64,000 nucleotides of DNA from Lachnospiraceae bacterium (GCA_910575555.1 CAJTFX010000016.1:1-64000), one strand, 5' to 3'. Numbered from the stretch's first letter, positions 43,469 to 53,263 are shown. Notes: a model not told the origin generated them from the sequence alone. Made by a program: numbers and translations.

Positions 43469-44236
43469 CTATTTATCTATTTCCAGGATTCCTCTGTTCT
43501 TTTCTGTACAATAGAGGACTCTTCGTTTTCCCTTCCATTCCTCTGCCTTAAAGTACAGAAGATCCGGCATGTTATCCCTGAGTTTTTTCTCTGTCAAAAG
43601 CATCTCCTGATCCCAGATATCTTCAAAGGGCAGGGGCTCTATTCCTTCCAGAGAAGGATGGCCTGTTAAAGTCTTTAAAATCCGGTATCCGTCCCGGCTG
43701 CAGACTGCATTTTTCTCTTCCGGGATAAATCCTGCGTCCAGATATAATTTTGCTGCCACCCAGGTATTTGTCTGGGTGGGAACTTTAATGTCTGTATAGC
43801 CAAGTTCTGTCAGCCTGTGCAGGGCCTTGGAGATAAGGGGTCTGGCCAGGCCCTTTCCCTGCTGTGTCCGCTTGACAGCCACCCAGTGAAGCCATCCGGC
43901 CCCGGAAGTATCACGGGAATCATAAAAGGCGGTTGCCGTGGCAACCTTTTCCCCTGAAGAATCTTCGATAAATAGCATTCTGTCTGTCAATTCCTCTTCT
44001 CTTCCCCCGTAATAATTTTTCCAGGCCATTTCGCCTTCTTCCTCCAGAACAAATTCCCTGGCAGACATCTCTATGGCTATCCAGTCCTTTTTGTCCCCCG
44101 GACGGTAATAGACAAACCGGTATCCGTCAGGAAGAGGAGCGACGGGAATATTCCTCACATTCTTTTGTTCCAGAATCAATTCATAATATTTCAGACATGC
44201 ATCATTGTTATCCGGAAATCTTTTCTCTCTCTGCAT
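43469..44236 (-). CDS. GNAT-family N-acetyltransferase
   Basis: The 255-residue protein has a GNAT core (RMLFIEDSSGEKVATATAFY, LHWVAVKRTQQGKGLARPLI with the acetyl-CoA QGKGLAR loop, and KLYLDAGF) and a C-terminal extension of about 60 residues. The ATG at 44236 is 8 nt after GGAGG; an upstream ATG is too close. Substrate unknown. It follows the O-acetyltransferase gene by 37 bp and is probably in its operon. Confidence 0.9.
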   Translation of the reverse strand: MQREKRFPDNNDACLKYYELILEQKNVRNIPVAPLPDGYRFVYYRPGDKKDWIAIEMSAREFVLEEEGEMAWKNYYGGREEELTDRMLFIEDSSGEKVATATAFYDSRDTSGAGWLHWVAVKRTQQGKGLARPLISKALHRLTELGYTDIKVPTQTNTWVAAKLYLDAGFIPEEKNAVCSRDGYRILKTLTGHPSLEGIEPLPFEDIWDQEMLLTEKKLRDNMPDLLYFKAEEWKGKRRVLYCTEKNRGILEIDK

Positions 44237-44273
44237 TTTCATTTCCTCCATTCTTCTCACTGATTCCCTTCTA

Positions 44274-44876
44274 TTATTGATCATTATACCTATTTTGAGT
44301 AAGATCGTCAACGCCGATCGTCTTTATCACCCTGGCCGGCACACCCCCTGCAACTGTATTCTCCGGTACATCTTTTGTCACCACTGCACCGGCTGCGATG
44401 ACTGCGCCATCGCCAATGGTAACCCCAGGCAGAATCACTGCATTGGCTCCGATCCACACATCCCTGCCGATATGGATAGGGGCCGGAATGACATCTTTTC
44501 TATGCGCAGGGTCCAGACTGTGATTCAAAGTGGCAAGGACTACATTGTGCCCAATCTGGGTTCCATCTTCTATGGTGATTCCTCCCTGATCCTGGAATTT
44601 ACATCCGGAATTGAGAAATACATGTTTCCCAATGGTTAGGTTTTTCCCACAGTCCGTATAAAAGGGCGGAAACAGAGTGAATGTCTCATCTATGGAATTT
44701 CCGGTCAGCTTTTCCATGATATCCCGGATTTCCTCCGGGGTATGGTAGCTTCCATTTAATTCTGCAATCAGCCGCAGCGCCTCCTGGGAAAGCTTATGCA
44801 TGCACTTACGCGCTTCTGCATCAGTGGTTATGGGCAACCCGATTTTCATTGCCTCGATAAATTCCCTTATTTCCAT
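44274..44876 (-). CDS. Sugar O-acetyltransferase (LacA/Maa-like)
   Basis: The 200-residue protein has left-handed beta-helix hexapeptide repeats ([52 protein letters not shown]) and the catalytic His in LNHSLD, as in galactoside and maltose O-acetyltransferases. It acetylates a sugar from acetyl-CoA as a trimer. The ATG at 44876 follows GGGAGG; the gene overlaps the tail of the DUF3737-like frame by about 55 bp. Confidence 0.92.
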   Translation of the reverse strand: MEIREFIEAMKIGLPITTDAEARKCMHKLSQEALRLIAELNGSYHTPEEIRDIMEKLTGNSIDETFTLFPPFYTDCGKNLTIGKHVFLNSGCKFQDQGGITIEDGTQIGHNVVLATLNHSLDPAHRKDVIPAPIHIGRDVWIGANAVILPGVTIGDGAVIAAGAVVTKDVPENTVAGGVPARVIKTIGVDDLTQNRYNDQ

Positions 44877-45489
44877 CATTTCCTCCCATACACTTCCTTT
44901 CCCGTTCAAGTGCTATAATACTGGCCTTTGCCTTTTCATCATCCATAATCAAACAGCCCACAGACGGGACTCGGATAGAGCCGGATCTGGGATTTTTAAT
45001 ACTGATCACAGGGGTTAAAACTGTGGCCTCCACATCCGATTTTTCAAAAGCCAGGTCTGTATCTGTCATCTCACAGTCAATCAGCTTCAGGTTCCTGCAG
45101 TAGCAGAAAGGCTGTGTGCCAATGATTTTGCAGTTGACCAGTGTCAGGCCATCTGAATACCAGGCAAGATATTCCCCCTTTATGACACTGTCCTTCACCG
45201 TCACATTCTTCGCGTGCCAGAAAGCATCCTTTGTATCAAACTGGCCCTGGTCAAATACGGCGTCTTCAATATACTGGAAGGAATATTTTCCTTTCAATGT
45301 CACCTGCGAAAAATCCAGATTCTGAGAGCGCATGAAAAAATACTCGCCCTCTGCGCTGCTCTTACGCATCACGGTATTGTTTGCCGACCAGCCAAATTCC
45401 GGGGAAATAATATGGCAGCTTTCTATGAGAATATCCCTGCATTCTCTCAGCGCTTTTATTCCATTACGCCCGCCTCCTTTCAAAGAGAA
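44821..45489 (-). pseudogene. DUF3737-like beta-helix protein, N-terminus lost
   Basis: The frame matches DUF3737 right-handed beta-helix proteins (GIKALRECRDILIESCHIIS, SFQYIEDAVFDQGQFDTKDA, YLAWYSDGLTLVNCKIIG, CYCRNLKLIDCEMTDTDLAF). The first 30 or so residues are replaced by mobC-side DNA, so there is no native start. The rest is intact and could be made as a fusion. DUF3737 function is unknown. Confidence 0.75.
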
Positions 45490-45556
45490 ACATATTTGCC
45501 CCTCTATCAAAATTCTATCGTGCCGATTCCAGGAAAGCAACAGTGTTTTTTCCTGT

Positions 45557-45901
45557 TTACGAAATGTTCGCCAATCCCCGCAGCAGCTTATCCATGCCGT
45601 CCCAAAGACTATCCAGACGGGTGCACAAGTCCTCCACATCGGCGGCGTAGACGCTGCCGGTCTCATTGGCCCGTTCTGTGTACTGGTTTAAGTTGTTGGA
45701 GCAGATACGCAGGAGCCGTATCATTTCCTGAATGTCGCTCATATCCAGATGGATGATATAACCGTCCACCGCCATTTTGCGGAGATACGCGGAGAGGTTT
45801 GTAATGCTGAGCTCCGCCATACGCCTCTTTACAAGTTCCGCCTCCTGTTCATACATGACGAATTCCACCCGGACGGATTTTTTGTTATGACCGGCTTTCA
45901 T
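45557..45901 (-). CDS. mobC: MobC-like mobilization protein
   Basis: The 114-residue protein has a ribbon-helix-helix start (VRVEFVMYEQEAELVKRRMA) and the MobC motif region (LSAYLRKMAVDGYIIHLDMS, IRLLRICSNNLNQYTERANE). MobC helps a relaxase open the transfer origin. The relaxase gene that should follow is absent; DUF3737-like DNA has replaced it. It overlaps the upstream gene by 17 bp. Confidence 0.9.
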   Translation of the reverse strand: MKAGHNKKSVRVEFVMYEQEAELVKRRMAELSITNLSAYLRKMAVDGYIIHLDMSDIQEMIRLLRICSNNLNQYTERANETGSVYAADVEDLCTRLDSLWDGMDKLLRGLANIS

Positions 45902-46560
45902 CGTTCCGGCTCCTTTTTAGGGGAAAGCGGTTTATGAGTGGGAGTGGCAGCCGTCCGAGTCTCTTTGAGTTTTCCACGCAGGGTACCTTTTTTAGACCGT
46001 CAATATACTCTTTTATATCGCCGTTTGTGGCATGGTAAGAGCGTTTGAGCCGTTCCCGTTTCAGGATTATGGCAAGCTCCCGCTCGTTCTCCGGCAGCTC
46101 GGTCATCGTCTTAGGGCTCCCATGTACCGGCATCAGCTCATTCATAAGTTGCCTCTGATTCTGATAAGGGATTGTGATATTGGCTCCGTCCTCAAACAAA
46201 ACGGCTACTTTTCCAATAGGGCAGGTCAGCAGCTTTACCCGTTCCACATGCGGCCCATAATCCAGCGGATAAATATTGCCGATCACTTTTCCATCCTGCA
46301 CCTCTTTGATAGAGAGGGCACAGGCAAGACCTGGGTCTTTCGTCTGCTCATGGTAAAACTTCCACACTTTATTTGCATGGCTGCCTTCTAGGTAGACTTC
46401 CCATTCCCGCAGGGTATAGGTGCCGCAGGGCCGCGATAGCCAGAGAAGGTGCCGGTCCTCCGGCTCTCCCGATAGGGCCAGCTTTGGGATCAGCTCTTTA
46501 TCCAGGTCAAAATCATCCTTATAATGCTGCGTGTGCAGCTCCATGATCTGCTCCAGGCTG
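45885..46560 (-). pseudogene. C-terminal part of a conjugative-element protein
   Basis: The open frame includes DKELIPKLALSGEPEDRHLL, LWLSRPCGTYTLREWEVYLE and VKLLTCPIGKVAVLFEDGAN, a pattern I associate with large proteins of Clostridia conjugative elements. It opens at its 5' end from foreign DNA near 46560 with no ribosome site, so it is probably truncated. An internal ATG at 46544 could still start a 219-residue product. Function unknown. Confidence 0.55.
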
Positions 46561-46680
46561 TCCAGTAAAAAGCACCACCAAAAATATGTGGCGCAGTTTC
46601 AAAGATATTTAATTGGGGGAAGGGAAGATTAGATGATCTATAAGCATTGATTCATGTGTAAAAATCATAGCATATTCAAA

Positions 46681-47232
46681 TTATCCCTTTTTCTTATGGA
46701 GCTTTAAGTCAATATTTTTTGTTGCCGCTGCATCCTGCAGTAATCCGGCAACAAAAGCACTTTTTTCTTTGAGCGTCATTGTTTCCATATCAGGTTTACG
46801 ATCAATTTCTCTAAGTACCGTTTGCAGCTCTTGCAGTTCCAGCAGGTTGACGGCTACACAAAAGAGTGTCTTTTTGCGGCCATCATTATAATTGGATAAT
46901 AAAACCTCCAGAATGTTGGCCTTCTCCGCCTGCTCTGCATTATAAGCGTCTATTCCAAGGCATTTGGCCTTTTCCATATCGGATTTTCGATTTCGATGTG
47001 TTATAAAGGAATCAAAATCGTCAATATGATCATATTTTTCGCAAGGGTATTCGCTGCATTGGAAACAGTATTGGGCACCGCCATGCTCTATACTGCACCT
47101 TGCAATTTTACACGACTGATTTCCTTCACCGCCACCACAGCCAGGGCAGTTTTTATTCAAAAACATGGGGCAAAGCCCGCAATTCAACCCACAAAGGGAA
47201 AATAATTGATTTTTCCGGTTAAATCCTTTCAT
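46681..47232 (-). CDS. DUF3795 cysteine-rich protein
   Basis: The 183-residue protein has an N-terminal Cys-rich domain (LCGLNCGLCPMFLNKNCPGC, CKIARCSIEHGGAQYCFQCS, YPCEKYDHIDDFDSF) that fits DUF3795 and suggests zinc or iron-sulfur binding, followed by a helical tail. The family is of unknown function and is common in clostridia. Start follows GGAGG. Two more members are at 49788 and 50976; a copy of this one's tail is at 6648-6730. Confidence 0.88.
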   Translation of the reverse strand: MKGFNRKNQLFSLCGLNCGLCPMFLNKNCPGCGGGEGNQSCKIARCSIEHGGAQYCFQCSEYPCEKYDHIDDFDSFITHRNRKSDMEKAKCLGIDAYNAEQAEKANILEVLLSNYNDGRKKTLFCVAVNLLELQELQTVLREIDRKPDMETMTLKEKSAFVAGLLQDAAATKNIDLKLHKKKG

Positions 47233-47316
47233 GGAACCTCCTTAAACAGCCTACCTGTAAACGGTTAGGATAAGCTATAATAATACTTGACCTAACACAG
47301 TAGGAAATTTGAAAAT

Positions 47317-47733
47317 TTAAAACTCATATCTTGTACCATGCGAGAGCAACAGGCCATCTGTTAATTCCACACGCAGAATGATGGTGTTTTCATCGTTAAA
47401 ATCAGTATGACCGTTATCAATCCATTCAGCAAAGACTTTTTTCAGCTTTTCAGCAATCACACAGTTTTCTTTTTTCCCGAAATAACCCAGACTGACGCCA
47501 TTCCCGTGTGCTGTAAACCACTCGCCGGCGATTGCAACAACAGGGTTATCTTTTATATGTTTCATTTTATTTGAGAGTGCATGGGTAATGACATAAAATG
47601 CCCCATTTTCGTAATAGGCATTGACGTATCGCACATAAGGTGTTTCATTTACTGTTGTTGCCAATGCTATAACTGTATCTTTTCCAAAACGATCAATCAT
47701 AATCTGTTCTGCTTCTCGACTAAATTCTTTCAT
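47317..47733 (-). CDS. Pyridoxamine 5'-phosphate oxidase-like FMN protein
   Basis: The 138-residue split-barrel protein (VIALATTVNETPYVRYVNAY, FYVITHALSNKMKHIKDNPV, VAIAGEWFTAHGNGVSLGYF) belongs to the PNPOx-like FMN-binding family. It is likely a flavin- or heme-cofactor reductase; substrate unknown. Confidence 0.88.
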   Translation of the reverse strand: MKEFSREAEQIMIDRFGKDTVIALATTVNETPYVRYVNAYYENGAFYVITHALSNKMKHIKDNPVVAIAGEWFTAHGNGVSLGYFGKKENCVIAEKLKKVFAEWIDNGHTDFNDENTIILRVELTDGLLLSHGTRYEF

Positions 47734-47816
47734 TGAGTCATTCTCCCTTCAAATCACATTTTTCGGCTCTATTTAAAGTTCCGACAGACTGGAACTCACA
47801 TTGTGGGGTATGTTCA

Positions 47817-48323
47817 TTATACATGTTTTGTTGTTTTTACTCTTGATTGTACAATTTCTTCAAATAGCCGTTTTTCATTTAGGTCTTTAAAAACTCTTTT
47901 TGGAATTAACGTATATATTCGTGGTGCTTGAATTAAATAATAAAAATCATGGCTTTCCCATAGTGCAGAGTAAATATCCCACTTCATTTCTGATTCAATG
48001 CTTTGTGTTTTAAATTCAATTGTTTCTTTAGAGAATACCAGCGTATATTCTTCATGATATTTTGCAGTTTGCTTGAATTTAAGTATAGGCATTAGAATAT
48101 ATAAATAGCTTCCCAATGCAGTTACAACAATTATCAATCCAAATATTAAAATACTAAATATGCTAAAAGAGGTGAACAGCATATAAACTACCGACAGCAG
48201 CAAAAATACAGCGACTAAAGCAATATCATATTTATGTATAATTTTACAAGAAATTAAATATTGCCTTTCTGCTCTTATATATTCACTTTGAGTATATTGA
48301 AATCTTAATTCTACTGTTTCCAA
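47817..48323 (-). CDS. YcxB-like membrane protein
   Basis: The 168-residue protein has two close membrane helices (YDIALVAVFLLLSVVYMLFT and ILIFGLIIVVTALGSYLYIL) and a YcxB-like C-terminal domain (EYTLVFSKETIEFKTQSIES, LIPKRVF). I start at TTG 48323 after GGAGG because the longer frame runs into a duplicated phosphatase-gene tail. Function unknown. Confidence 0.75.
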   Translation of the reverse strand: METVELRFQYTQSEYIRAERQYLISCKIIHKYDIALVAVFLLLSVVYMLFTSFSIFSILIFGLIIVVTALGSYLYILMPILKFKQTAKYHEEYTLVFSKETIEFKTQSIESEMKWDIYSALWESHDFYYLIQAPRIYTLIPKRVFKDLNEKRLFEEIVQSRVKTTKHV

Positions 48324-48369
48324 AGGTATACCTCCATACATTATATAAATAATCTTTGTTACAACTTGT

Positions 48370-48547
48370 GATTTGTCGATTCCTCTTTGAGATATTAGCT
48401 CCTTAAAAGTATTGCTATATCTCGTCAATTTCCGTAAAAGAAACACACAGTTCAAAGCAGATTCAACAGTTCTGTATGGAAATATCCGTTTGTTCCTGCT
48501 CCGTTGCTGCCTTTTCTCGAATCAAGCGGCTTTTTCGTAGAATCGCC
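48370..48547. repeat. Duplicated tail of an inositol-phosphatase gene
   Basis: Positions 48452-48547 (minus) encode KKPLDSRKGSNGAGTNGYFH and TELLNLL and a stop, the normal end of an inositol-monophosphatase protein. The DNA after the stop (to about 48390) also matches the spacer at 51860-51935. It is the undamaged relative of the palindrome-bearing end at 51936-51989. Confidence 0.75.
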
Positions 48548-48563
48548 TCAAATATTTGTTGGT

Positions 48564-49169
48564 CTACTTCTCGATTGAAATAAACGGCGGAAATGTATCG
48601 GAGCTATCGCTGCGCGTCATAGTTTCAGGATCCACATCGAAAGACCGTCCATTATATTCATAGTGCAGTTTTCTGTCTATGCAATAAAAACGATGTTCCG
48701 ATTGAAAAGCAACAGACTTGTAACGCTCGTCTTGTATCGGCTGATCTCGATATAAAGCCTGGTCCTCCGATAATTTCAGCACCCCATTTTCAAGACGTAC
48801 ATCATAAATCCCACTTACAATAGCCTCTGCTGCCACATTTTTCCCTGAAGCAGAAACAAAACGAAAGTAACCCGTGATTGCGTTTGTGCTTTTTCGTTTC
48901 GCCAATTCAAAACGAAACAAGGATACAGAGCTGAAATCCTTTCTTAATTTTTCTCGTTCTCTTTTCTTACCAATCAGCCATATTTTTTCGTTAGATATAA
49001 TAAACATATCTATCTGAAATCCACTTTGCGAATATTTAAAATTGGAAAATGATATTTGGTCAGAGTATACGCCTTGTAATGTACCATCTTCCAGTTCATA
49101 AACCAATTCCTTTGTAAACAGCGTTTTGCCATTTACATTCTCTTCAATGAAGTTTATAATTTCTTTCAT
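48564..49169 (-). CDS. Hypothetical protein, 201 residues
   Basis: A soluble, beta-rich protein (TLQGVYSDQISFSNFKYSQS, SVSLFRFELAKRKSTNAITG, RFYCIDRKLHYEYNGRSF) without signal peptide. The ribosome site is weak. I do not recognise the family. It is part of the single-gene array from 46.7 to 57.2 kb. Confidence 0.7.
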   Translation of the reverse strand: MKEIINFIEENVNGKTLFTKELVYELEDGTLQGVYSDQISFSNFKYSQSGFQIDMFIISNEKIWLIGKKREREKLRKDFSSVSLFRFELAKRKSTNAITGYFRFVSASGKNVAAEAIVSGIYDVRLENGVLKLSEDQALYRDQPIQDERYKSVAFQSEHRFYCIDRKLHYEYNGRSFDVDPETMTRSDSSDTFPPFISIEK

Positions 49170-49271
49170 TAAGCACCCATCCTTTCATTCATCTTGAAAA
49201 CCGCCTTAACCAATAATCCCAAGGATTCAGAATACCCCAAAATGGCCTCTCTGTCTGCCATGTCACTGATA

Positions 49272-49744
49272 TTACTCAGCAAGCTGTGTTAATGTATTGC
49301 CTGCAATACGATAGACTGTCCAATCAGACATGGCCTCTGCTCCAAGCGACAGATAAAAGTCAATGCTGGGCTTGTTCCAGTCAAGGCACCACCATTCAAG
49401 CCGTCCGCAGCCACGTTCCACAGCGATGGATGCTAATTTTTTCAAAAGAGCTTTTCCATAACCTTTCCCGCGGCATTCCGGTTTGACATACAGATCCTCC
49501 AGATAAATACCGGCTCGTCCTAAGAACGTAGAAAAGTTTTGGAAAAACAGCGCAAATCCAACCTCTTTTCCATCTTCAACAGCAAAAATGACTTCTGCTT
49601 TTGTTTATCGAAAATCCATGTTTCAAGCGTGGCCTCGTCAGCCACTACTTCGTTCAGCTTTTTTTCGTAATCTGCAAGTTCTTTGATAAATTGCAGGATC
49701 AACAAAGTATCTTTCCGTTCTGCATTTCTAAAAGTTAAATTCAT
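49272..49744 (-). pseudogene. GNAT acetyltransferase with one frameshift
   Basis: The gene starts MNLTFRNAERKDTLLILQFI and after WIFDKQK shifts frame; the true continuation is AEVIFAVEDGKEVGFALFFQ, LEDLYVKPECRGKGYGKALL (acetyl-CoA loop) and WWCLDWNKPSIDFYLSLGAE, with a stop at 49272. One A added to the AAAA run near 49603 would restore a complete GNAT protein of about 157 residues. Confidence 0.82.
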
Positions 49745-49787
49745 TTGTGTTATCCTCAATAAAATGAAAGTTGTCAGAGTATCTTGT

Positions 49788-50120
49788 TTACACTTTCAGG
49801 TTATCCAAAGCTTCGGGACAATTTGAGATAATCTCGCCAACCGTCTGACATTTTTCCATGTCTGAACAGTCACCGCATGTCGTCACACCTTTTTTCAATG
49901 CGCACTGGCGAATTCCGCAAAGACTATCGCAGAATACAGTTTTAATTCCATCAACCCGACATCCCTCACAGTTGATATGTTCAGGTAAAATGGGAGCATT
50001 ATTTAACTCGGCCCATCGTTTTGCAGTTTTCTCACGCAACGCCTGGTCGTCATTGATTGTTGCAAGATATGCGTCACACTTTTCACAGTCCAGTCCGCAG
50101 TATGCAATCCTATCCTTCAT
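49788..50120 (-). CDS. DUF3795 cysteine-rich protein
   Basis: The 110-residue protein (YCGLDCEKCDAYLATINDDQ, INCEGCRVDGIKTVFCDSLC, VTTCGDCSDMEKC) carries four Cys clusters typical of DUF3795 and probably binds metal. Start follows GGAGGT. Confidence 0.88.
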   Translation of the reverse strand: MKDRIAYCGLDCEKCDAYLATINDDQALREKTAKRWAELNNAPILPEHINCEGCRVDGIKTVFCDSLCGIRQCALKKGVTTCGDCSDMEKCQTVGEIISNCPEALDNLKV

Positions 50121-50149
50121 AGATATGTACCTCCTAAAATCCTAATTTT

Positions 50150-50965
50150 TTAATTTATTTTCTTAGATTTATTGTATACAGTAACGATTGTTATTGAAAA
50201 AAGAATCATTACAGCATTTGCAGCAATCGTTCCCGTCCACGTCATCATTATGGAGCCAAACAGAGAGGATGCAGCGTTGAACATAGTATGGAAAAGCACA
50301 TACACAAACACATAGCCTTTTCCTGCTATTTTGTAGATTGCCCCTCTGAAAAAACTTAACGACATGACTTGAACATTGAACATCCAGAAATTAATCAGCC
50401 CGTCACAGTGATTCGTTCCGGAAATAAAAAAGAGAGGGATATGCCAAAATGCCCAAATCATTCCAACTAAAGCAGAAGAAAGAACAAACCCGTATTTTTT
50501 ATCCAGTCTGGGTTGCAATACATACATCCATCCCGCTTCCTCCATGCCGCCAATGATGAAATTCCCTGGCAAGGACAGGAAAAACATGTAATAGGGAAGC
50601 GCTATTCCATCACAGCCCGATACAAATATGTGTGTCCCAAAATACAAAGCAATCCCTGTTACAATAAACAAATAGATGGAAATTTTATTTTTTGCAAAAA
50701 AGACTGTTTTTAACCATTCTGGAAAATCTGATACTTTGTTATTCTTCTTCAGAACGACATAAGAGGCAATCGCAGGAGATAAAATATAGATAGCAAAAGG
50801 TATATTCATTGCAAATTGTTGTAAAGAATTAACCAAACTATAAACCTTATATCCGAATTGCCCCAGAGCAATCAAAGCACCTGATACACTATATGCAATA
50901 CAAAAGGTTAAAACTGTAAACTGTAATATGACTTTTCTATCTGACAATGATTGCGTTCCTCCCAT
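50150..50965 (-). CDS. CPBP-family intramembrane metalloprotease
   Basis: The 271-residue membrane protein has about seven hydrophobic segments and the CPBP/CAAX-protease motifs EEAGWMYVLQPRLDKKYGF, WAFWHIPLFF and a later Asn/His region (VLFHTMFNAA). Members cleave inside membranes; bacterial ones are linked to bacteriocin self-immunity. It is 10 bp before a DUF3795 gene start. Confidence 0.9.
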   Translation of the reverse strand: MGGTQSLSDRKVILQFTVLTFCIAYSVSGALIALGQFGYKVYSLVNSLQQFAMNIPFAIYILSPAIASYVVLKKNNKVSDFPEWLKTVFFAKNKISIYLFIVTGIALYFGTHIFVSGCDGIALPYYMFFLSLPGNFIIGGMEEAGWMYVLQPRLDKKYGFVLSSALVGMIWAFWHIPLFFISGTNHCDGLINFWMFNVQVMSLSFFRGAIYKIAGKGYVFVYVLFHTMFNAASSLFGSIMMTWTGTIAANAVMILFSITIVTVYNKSKKIN

Positions 50966-50975
50966 TCGGATTTCC

Positions 50976-51389
50976 TTATTTCATTTTTTCTTGACACTCA
51001 CTACTTTCTCTATCGTGAATAGAAATAATACCATCACATTGGGAACAGATATACTTCTCTTTCTGCATATCCATGAATTTTTCCAAACCAAATTGATGGA
51101 CAAATTCGCTATTTTCCATAAGGCTTGCCTGGTATCGCTTGTTATAACTTTTTTCAAGATTCTTAATCAGTTTGCAAGGATTATCTGAACATTCAAAACA
51201 ATAAGACAATCCTTTGATTTTGATACAATCTTTTATTTTGCACTTACGGCAATGTTCTGGTTTTCCCTTATCACTATTTAAGCAACCTGCACATGGTTTT
51301 TTGTGATAGCAATGTTTATAGCAAACAAGACAATTCATTCCACATGGAGCAAACATACTTGTATCAATATTTTCTTTAGGCATTTTCAT
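50976..51389 (-). CDS. DUF3795 cysteine-rich protein
   Basis: The 137-residue protein (FAPCGMNCLVCYKHCYHKKP, CAGCLNSDKGKPEHCRKCKI, YCFECSDNPCKLIKNLEKSY) has about 15 Cys in CxxC clusters. I start at ATG 51389, 9 nt after GGGAAG. It is the third family member in 5 kb and probably coupled to the downstream CPBP gene. Confidence 0.88.
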   Translation of the reverse strand: MKMPKENIDTSMFAPCGMNCLVCYKHCYHKKPCAGCLNSDKGKPEHCRKCKIKDCIKIKGLSYCFECSDNPCKLIKNLEKSYNKRYQASLMENSEFVHQFGLEKFMDMQKEKYICSQCDGIISIHDRESSECQEKMK

Positions 51390-51421
51390 AAGTTGCAACT
51401 TCCCTTTATAAACGCGAATTG

Positions 51422-51838
51422 TTATTTCCGATTCGGTTTTCTTTTGATAGCCAACAATTTCATATAATCACCAAAATCAGCCGTATTGGTTGGTTCAAAC
51501 ATGACCCATTTCCCGTCACGATAGGTTTTTGCCTCATCGTATTGTCTGCAAACGGCGTCAGAAAGAGTACCTCTTATATTTTCAAATTTTGTTCTTTCGT
51601 CTTTTCCGAAAATAACCATGAATCCAATGCAATTACTTTTAGCGTATAGGGAGCAAAGTGTTTTACCGCCTCTGCGATATTTGTACTCGTAAGCCCAATT
51701 CTTACCGCCAGTATTCCATATCCGTTCCATATCGTATTTTTCATCAATAGCCAAACATAACGCTTGCCAAACTTCAAGCAAGGATTGTCCAAGCAATTCA
51801 GTCATAGTTGAATGAGATGGTATATTTTCAAGCATCAT
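51422..51838 (-). CDS. DUF3788 family protein
   Basis: The 138-residue protein shares the DUF3788 core (WAYEYKYRRGGKTLCSLYAK, GKWVMFEP) with the protein at 20708-21139. Function unknown. Start follows GGAGGGA. Confidence 0.85.
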   Translation of the reverse strand: MMLENIPSHSTMTELLGQSLLEVWQALCLAIDEKYDMERIWNTGGKNWAYEYKYRRGGKTLCSLYAKSNCIGFMVIFGKDERTKFENIRGTLSDAVCRQYDEAKTYRDGKWVMFEPTNTADFGDYMKLLAIKRKPNRK

Positions 51839-51935
51839 ATTCCCTCCTAAATTTCTTATTTCTCCACAAGGTATTAACTTTTCAAAAGTATTGCTATAGT
51901 CTCACTAATTTCTGAAAGGAAAACACATGACTCAT

Positions 51936-51989
51936 AGCAGCTTCAACAGCTCATCATGGATATATCCATGATGAGCTGTTGAAGCTGCT
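51936..51989. repeat. Perfect 54-bp palindrome without spacer
   Basis: The left arm (51936-51962) begins AGCAGCTTCAACAGCTCATC and the right arm (51963-51989) is its exact reverse complement. It lies over the 3' end of the inositol-phosphatase gene. The related gene end at 48452-48547 is not palindromic. Confidence 0.95.
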
Positions 51990-52685
51990 GCCTTTCCTCG
52001 GATCAAGCGGTTTTCCCATAAAATCAGTTACCTGTCCGCCCGCCTCCTGAATCAACAGCATACCGGCAGCATAATCCCAGGGATTCAGATATATCTCGAA
52101 ATAGCCTCCCTGTCTGCCGCAGGCGGTATATGCCAGTTCCAGAGCGGCAGAACCAATCCTGCGGACATCCTGGCATTGGCCGAACTCTCTGCGGAACCGG
52201 GCATAGTTTTCATCGGCCAGCTCTCTTTTTGCTGTTCCCAATCCAATCATCGTGTCGGATAGTTTTTCTGCGTTTGATACATGTATGGGCTGTCCATTTA
52301 AAAAGCTGCCCTTGCCTTTAACCGCTGAAAACACTTCTTCATGGAAGGGATCATACACGATTCCCATAACAATTTCACCCTGGCGGCAAAGTGCTAAAGA
52401 TACAACGCTGTGCTGATAGTCGTGCATAAGGTTTGTAGTCCCATCAACCGGGTCCAAAATCCAAAAGCTATCCGATTTCATTTCCTGCAGTCCGGTTTCT
52501 TCTCCAAGAAATTGAATATCCGGTGCAAGGGCAAACAGCTCCTTCTTTTAGAAATTTTGCACGGCAATATCTACCTGCGTTACATAGTCTGCAAGACCTT
52601 TCTCTTTTACATGAGCGGCCATTTCACGGTTTTTTATTAACCCCTGCGTTTTTGTTACTAAACTGATAATTTTCTGAATATTCAT
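51954..52685 (-). pseudogene. Inositol monophosphatase-family gene, interrupted
   Basis: The frame starts MNIQKIISLVTKTQGLIKNR after GGAGGAAACG and is typical of the IMPase family: LAPDIQFLGEETG and the metal motif WILDPVDGTTNLMHDY, plus LNPWDYAAGMLLIQEAGG. A TAA replaces an expected Leu codon in AVQNF-stop-KKELF near residue 47 (about 52548-52550); TTA to TAA would explain it. The C-terminus is also rewritten: after LDPRKGSS the normal AGTNGYIHDELLKLL end is lost because of the palindrome. An internal ATG gives a 175-residue product lacking the first metal-site Glu, so activity is unlikely. Confidence 0.88.
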
Positions 52686-52775
52686 ATACGTTTCCTCCAT
52701 TGGCTTCAACTACCTGGTTACAAAACATCGATAGAAAAAAAGGGTTGAAAGGACTCAATAAACTAGAATTTATCG

Positions 52776-53263
52776 CTATTTGTAGATATATAGGACTTCC
52801 CGCAATTCTTTCCCTCCGATACTATCAACTAAAAAATCATCTGTCGGTGAAAAACCAAATTGTTCATAAAAATGCCTTGCTCTGATGTTTTCTTCAAGAA
52901 CCCATAAAAAGATATTTTCGTATCCTTGCATTTTCAATTCTGAAAGGGTAGATTTCATAAGAGTTTTTCCATAGCTTTACCCATATAATCCGGCAGCAGA
53001 TATATCGAAATAACTTCACCCCAGTCTTGAAACTGCTCAAAACGGGATTTACAAAAACTGCTTGTTCCCACAATTTTGCAATTGTCAATACAAATCAATG
53101 TTTTCCAGTTTGGGTTATCTAAGGTTGACGACCAGCGGCCCTTAGGAATCGAATCAAGATAGTCTTGAGGTATTATGCCCTTATATGCACATTTCCAACT
53201 TTCCTCATATATCTTGCTTATTGCTATTCTATTATCGGTAGGTGTAATATATCGAATTTCCAT
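52776..53263 (-). pseudogene. GNAT acetyltransferase with one frameshift
   Basis: The gene starts MEIRYITPTDNRIAISKIYE after GAGGTGAG. After ISIYLLPDYMGK the frame breaks. The continuation GYGKTLMKSTLSELKMQGYE and FLWVLEENIRARHFYEQFGF in another frame completes the GNAT fold. One missing G near 52974 (AAAGC for AAAGGC) explains it. Confidence 0.8.
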
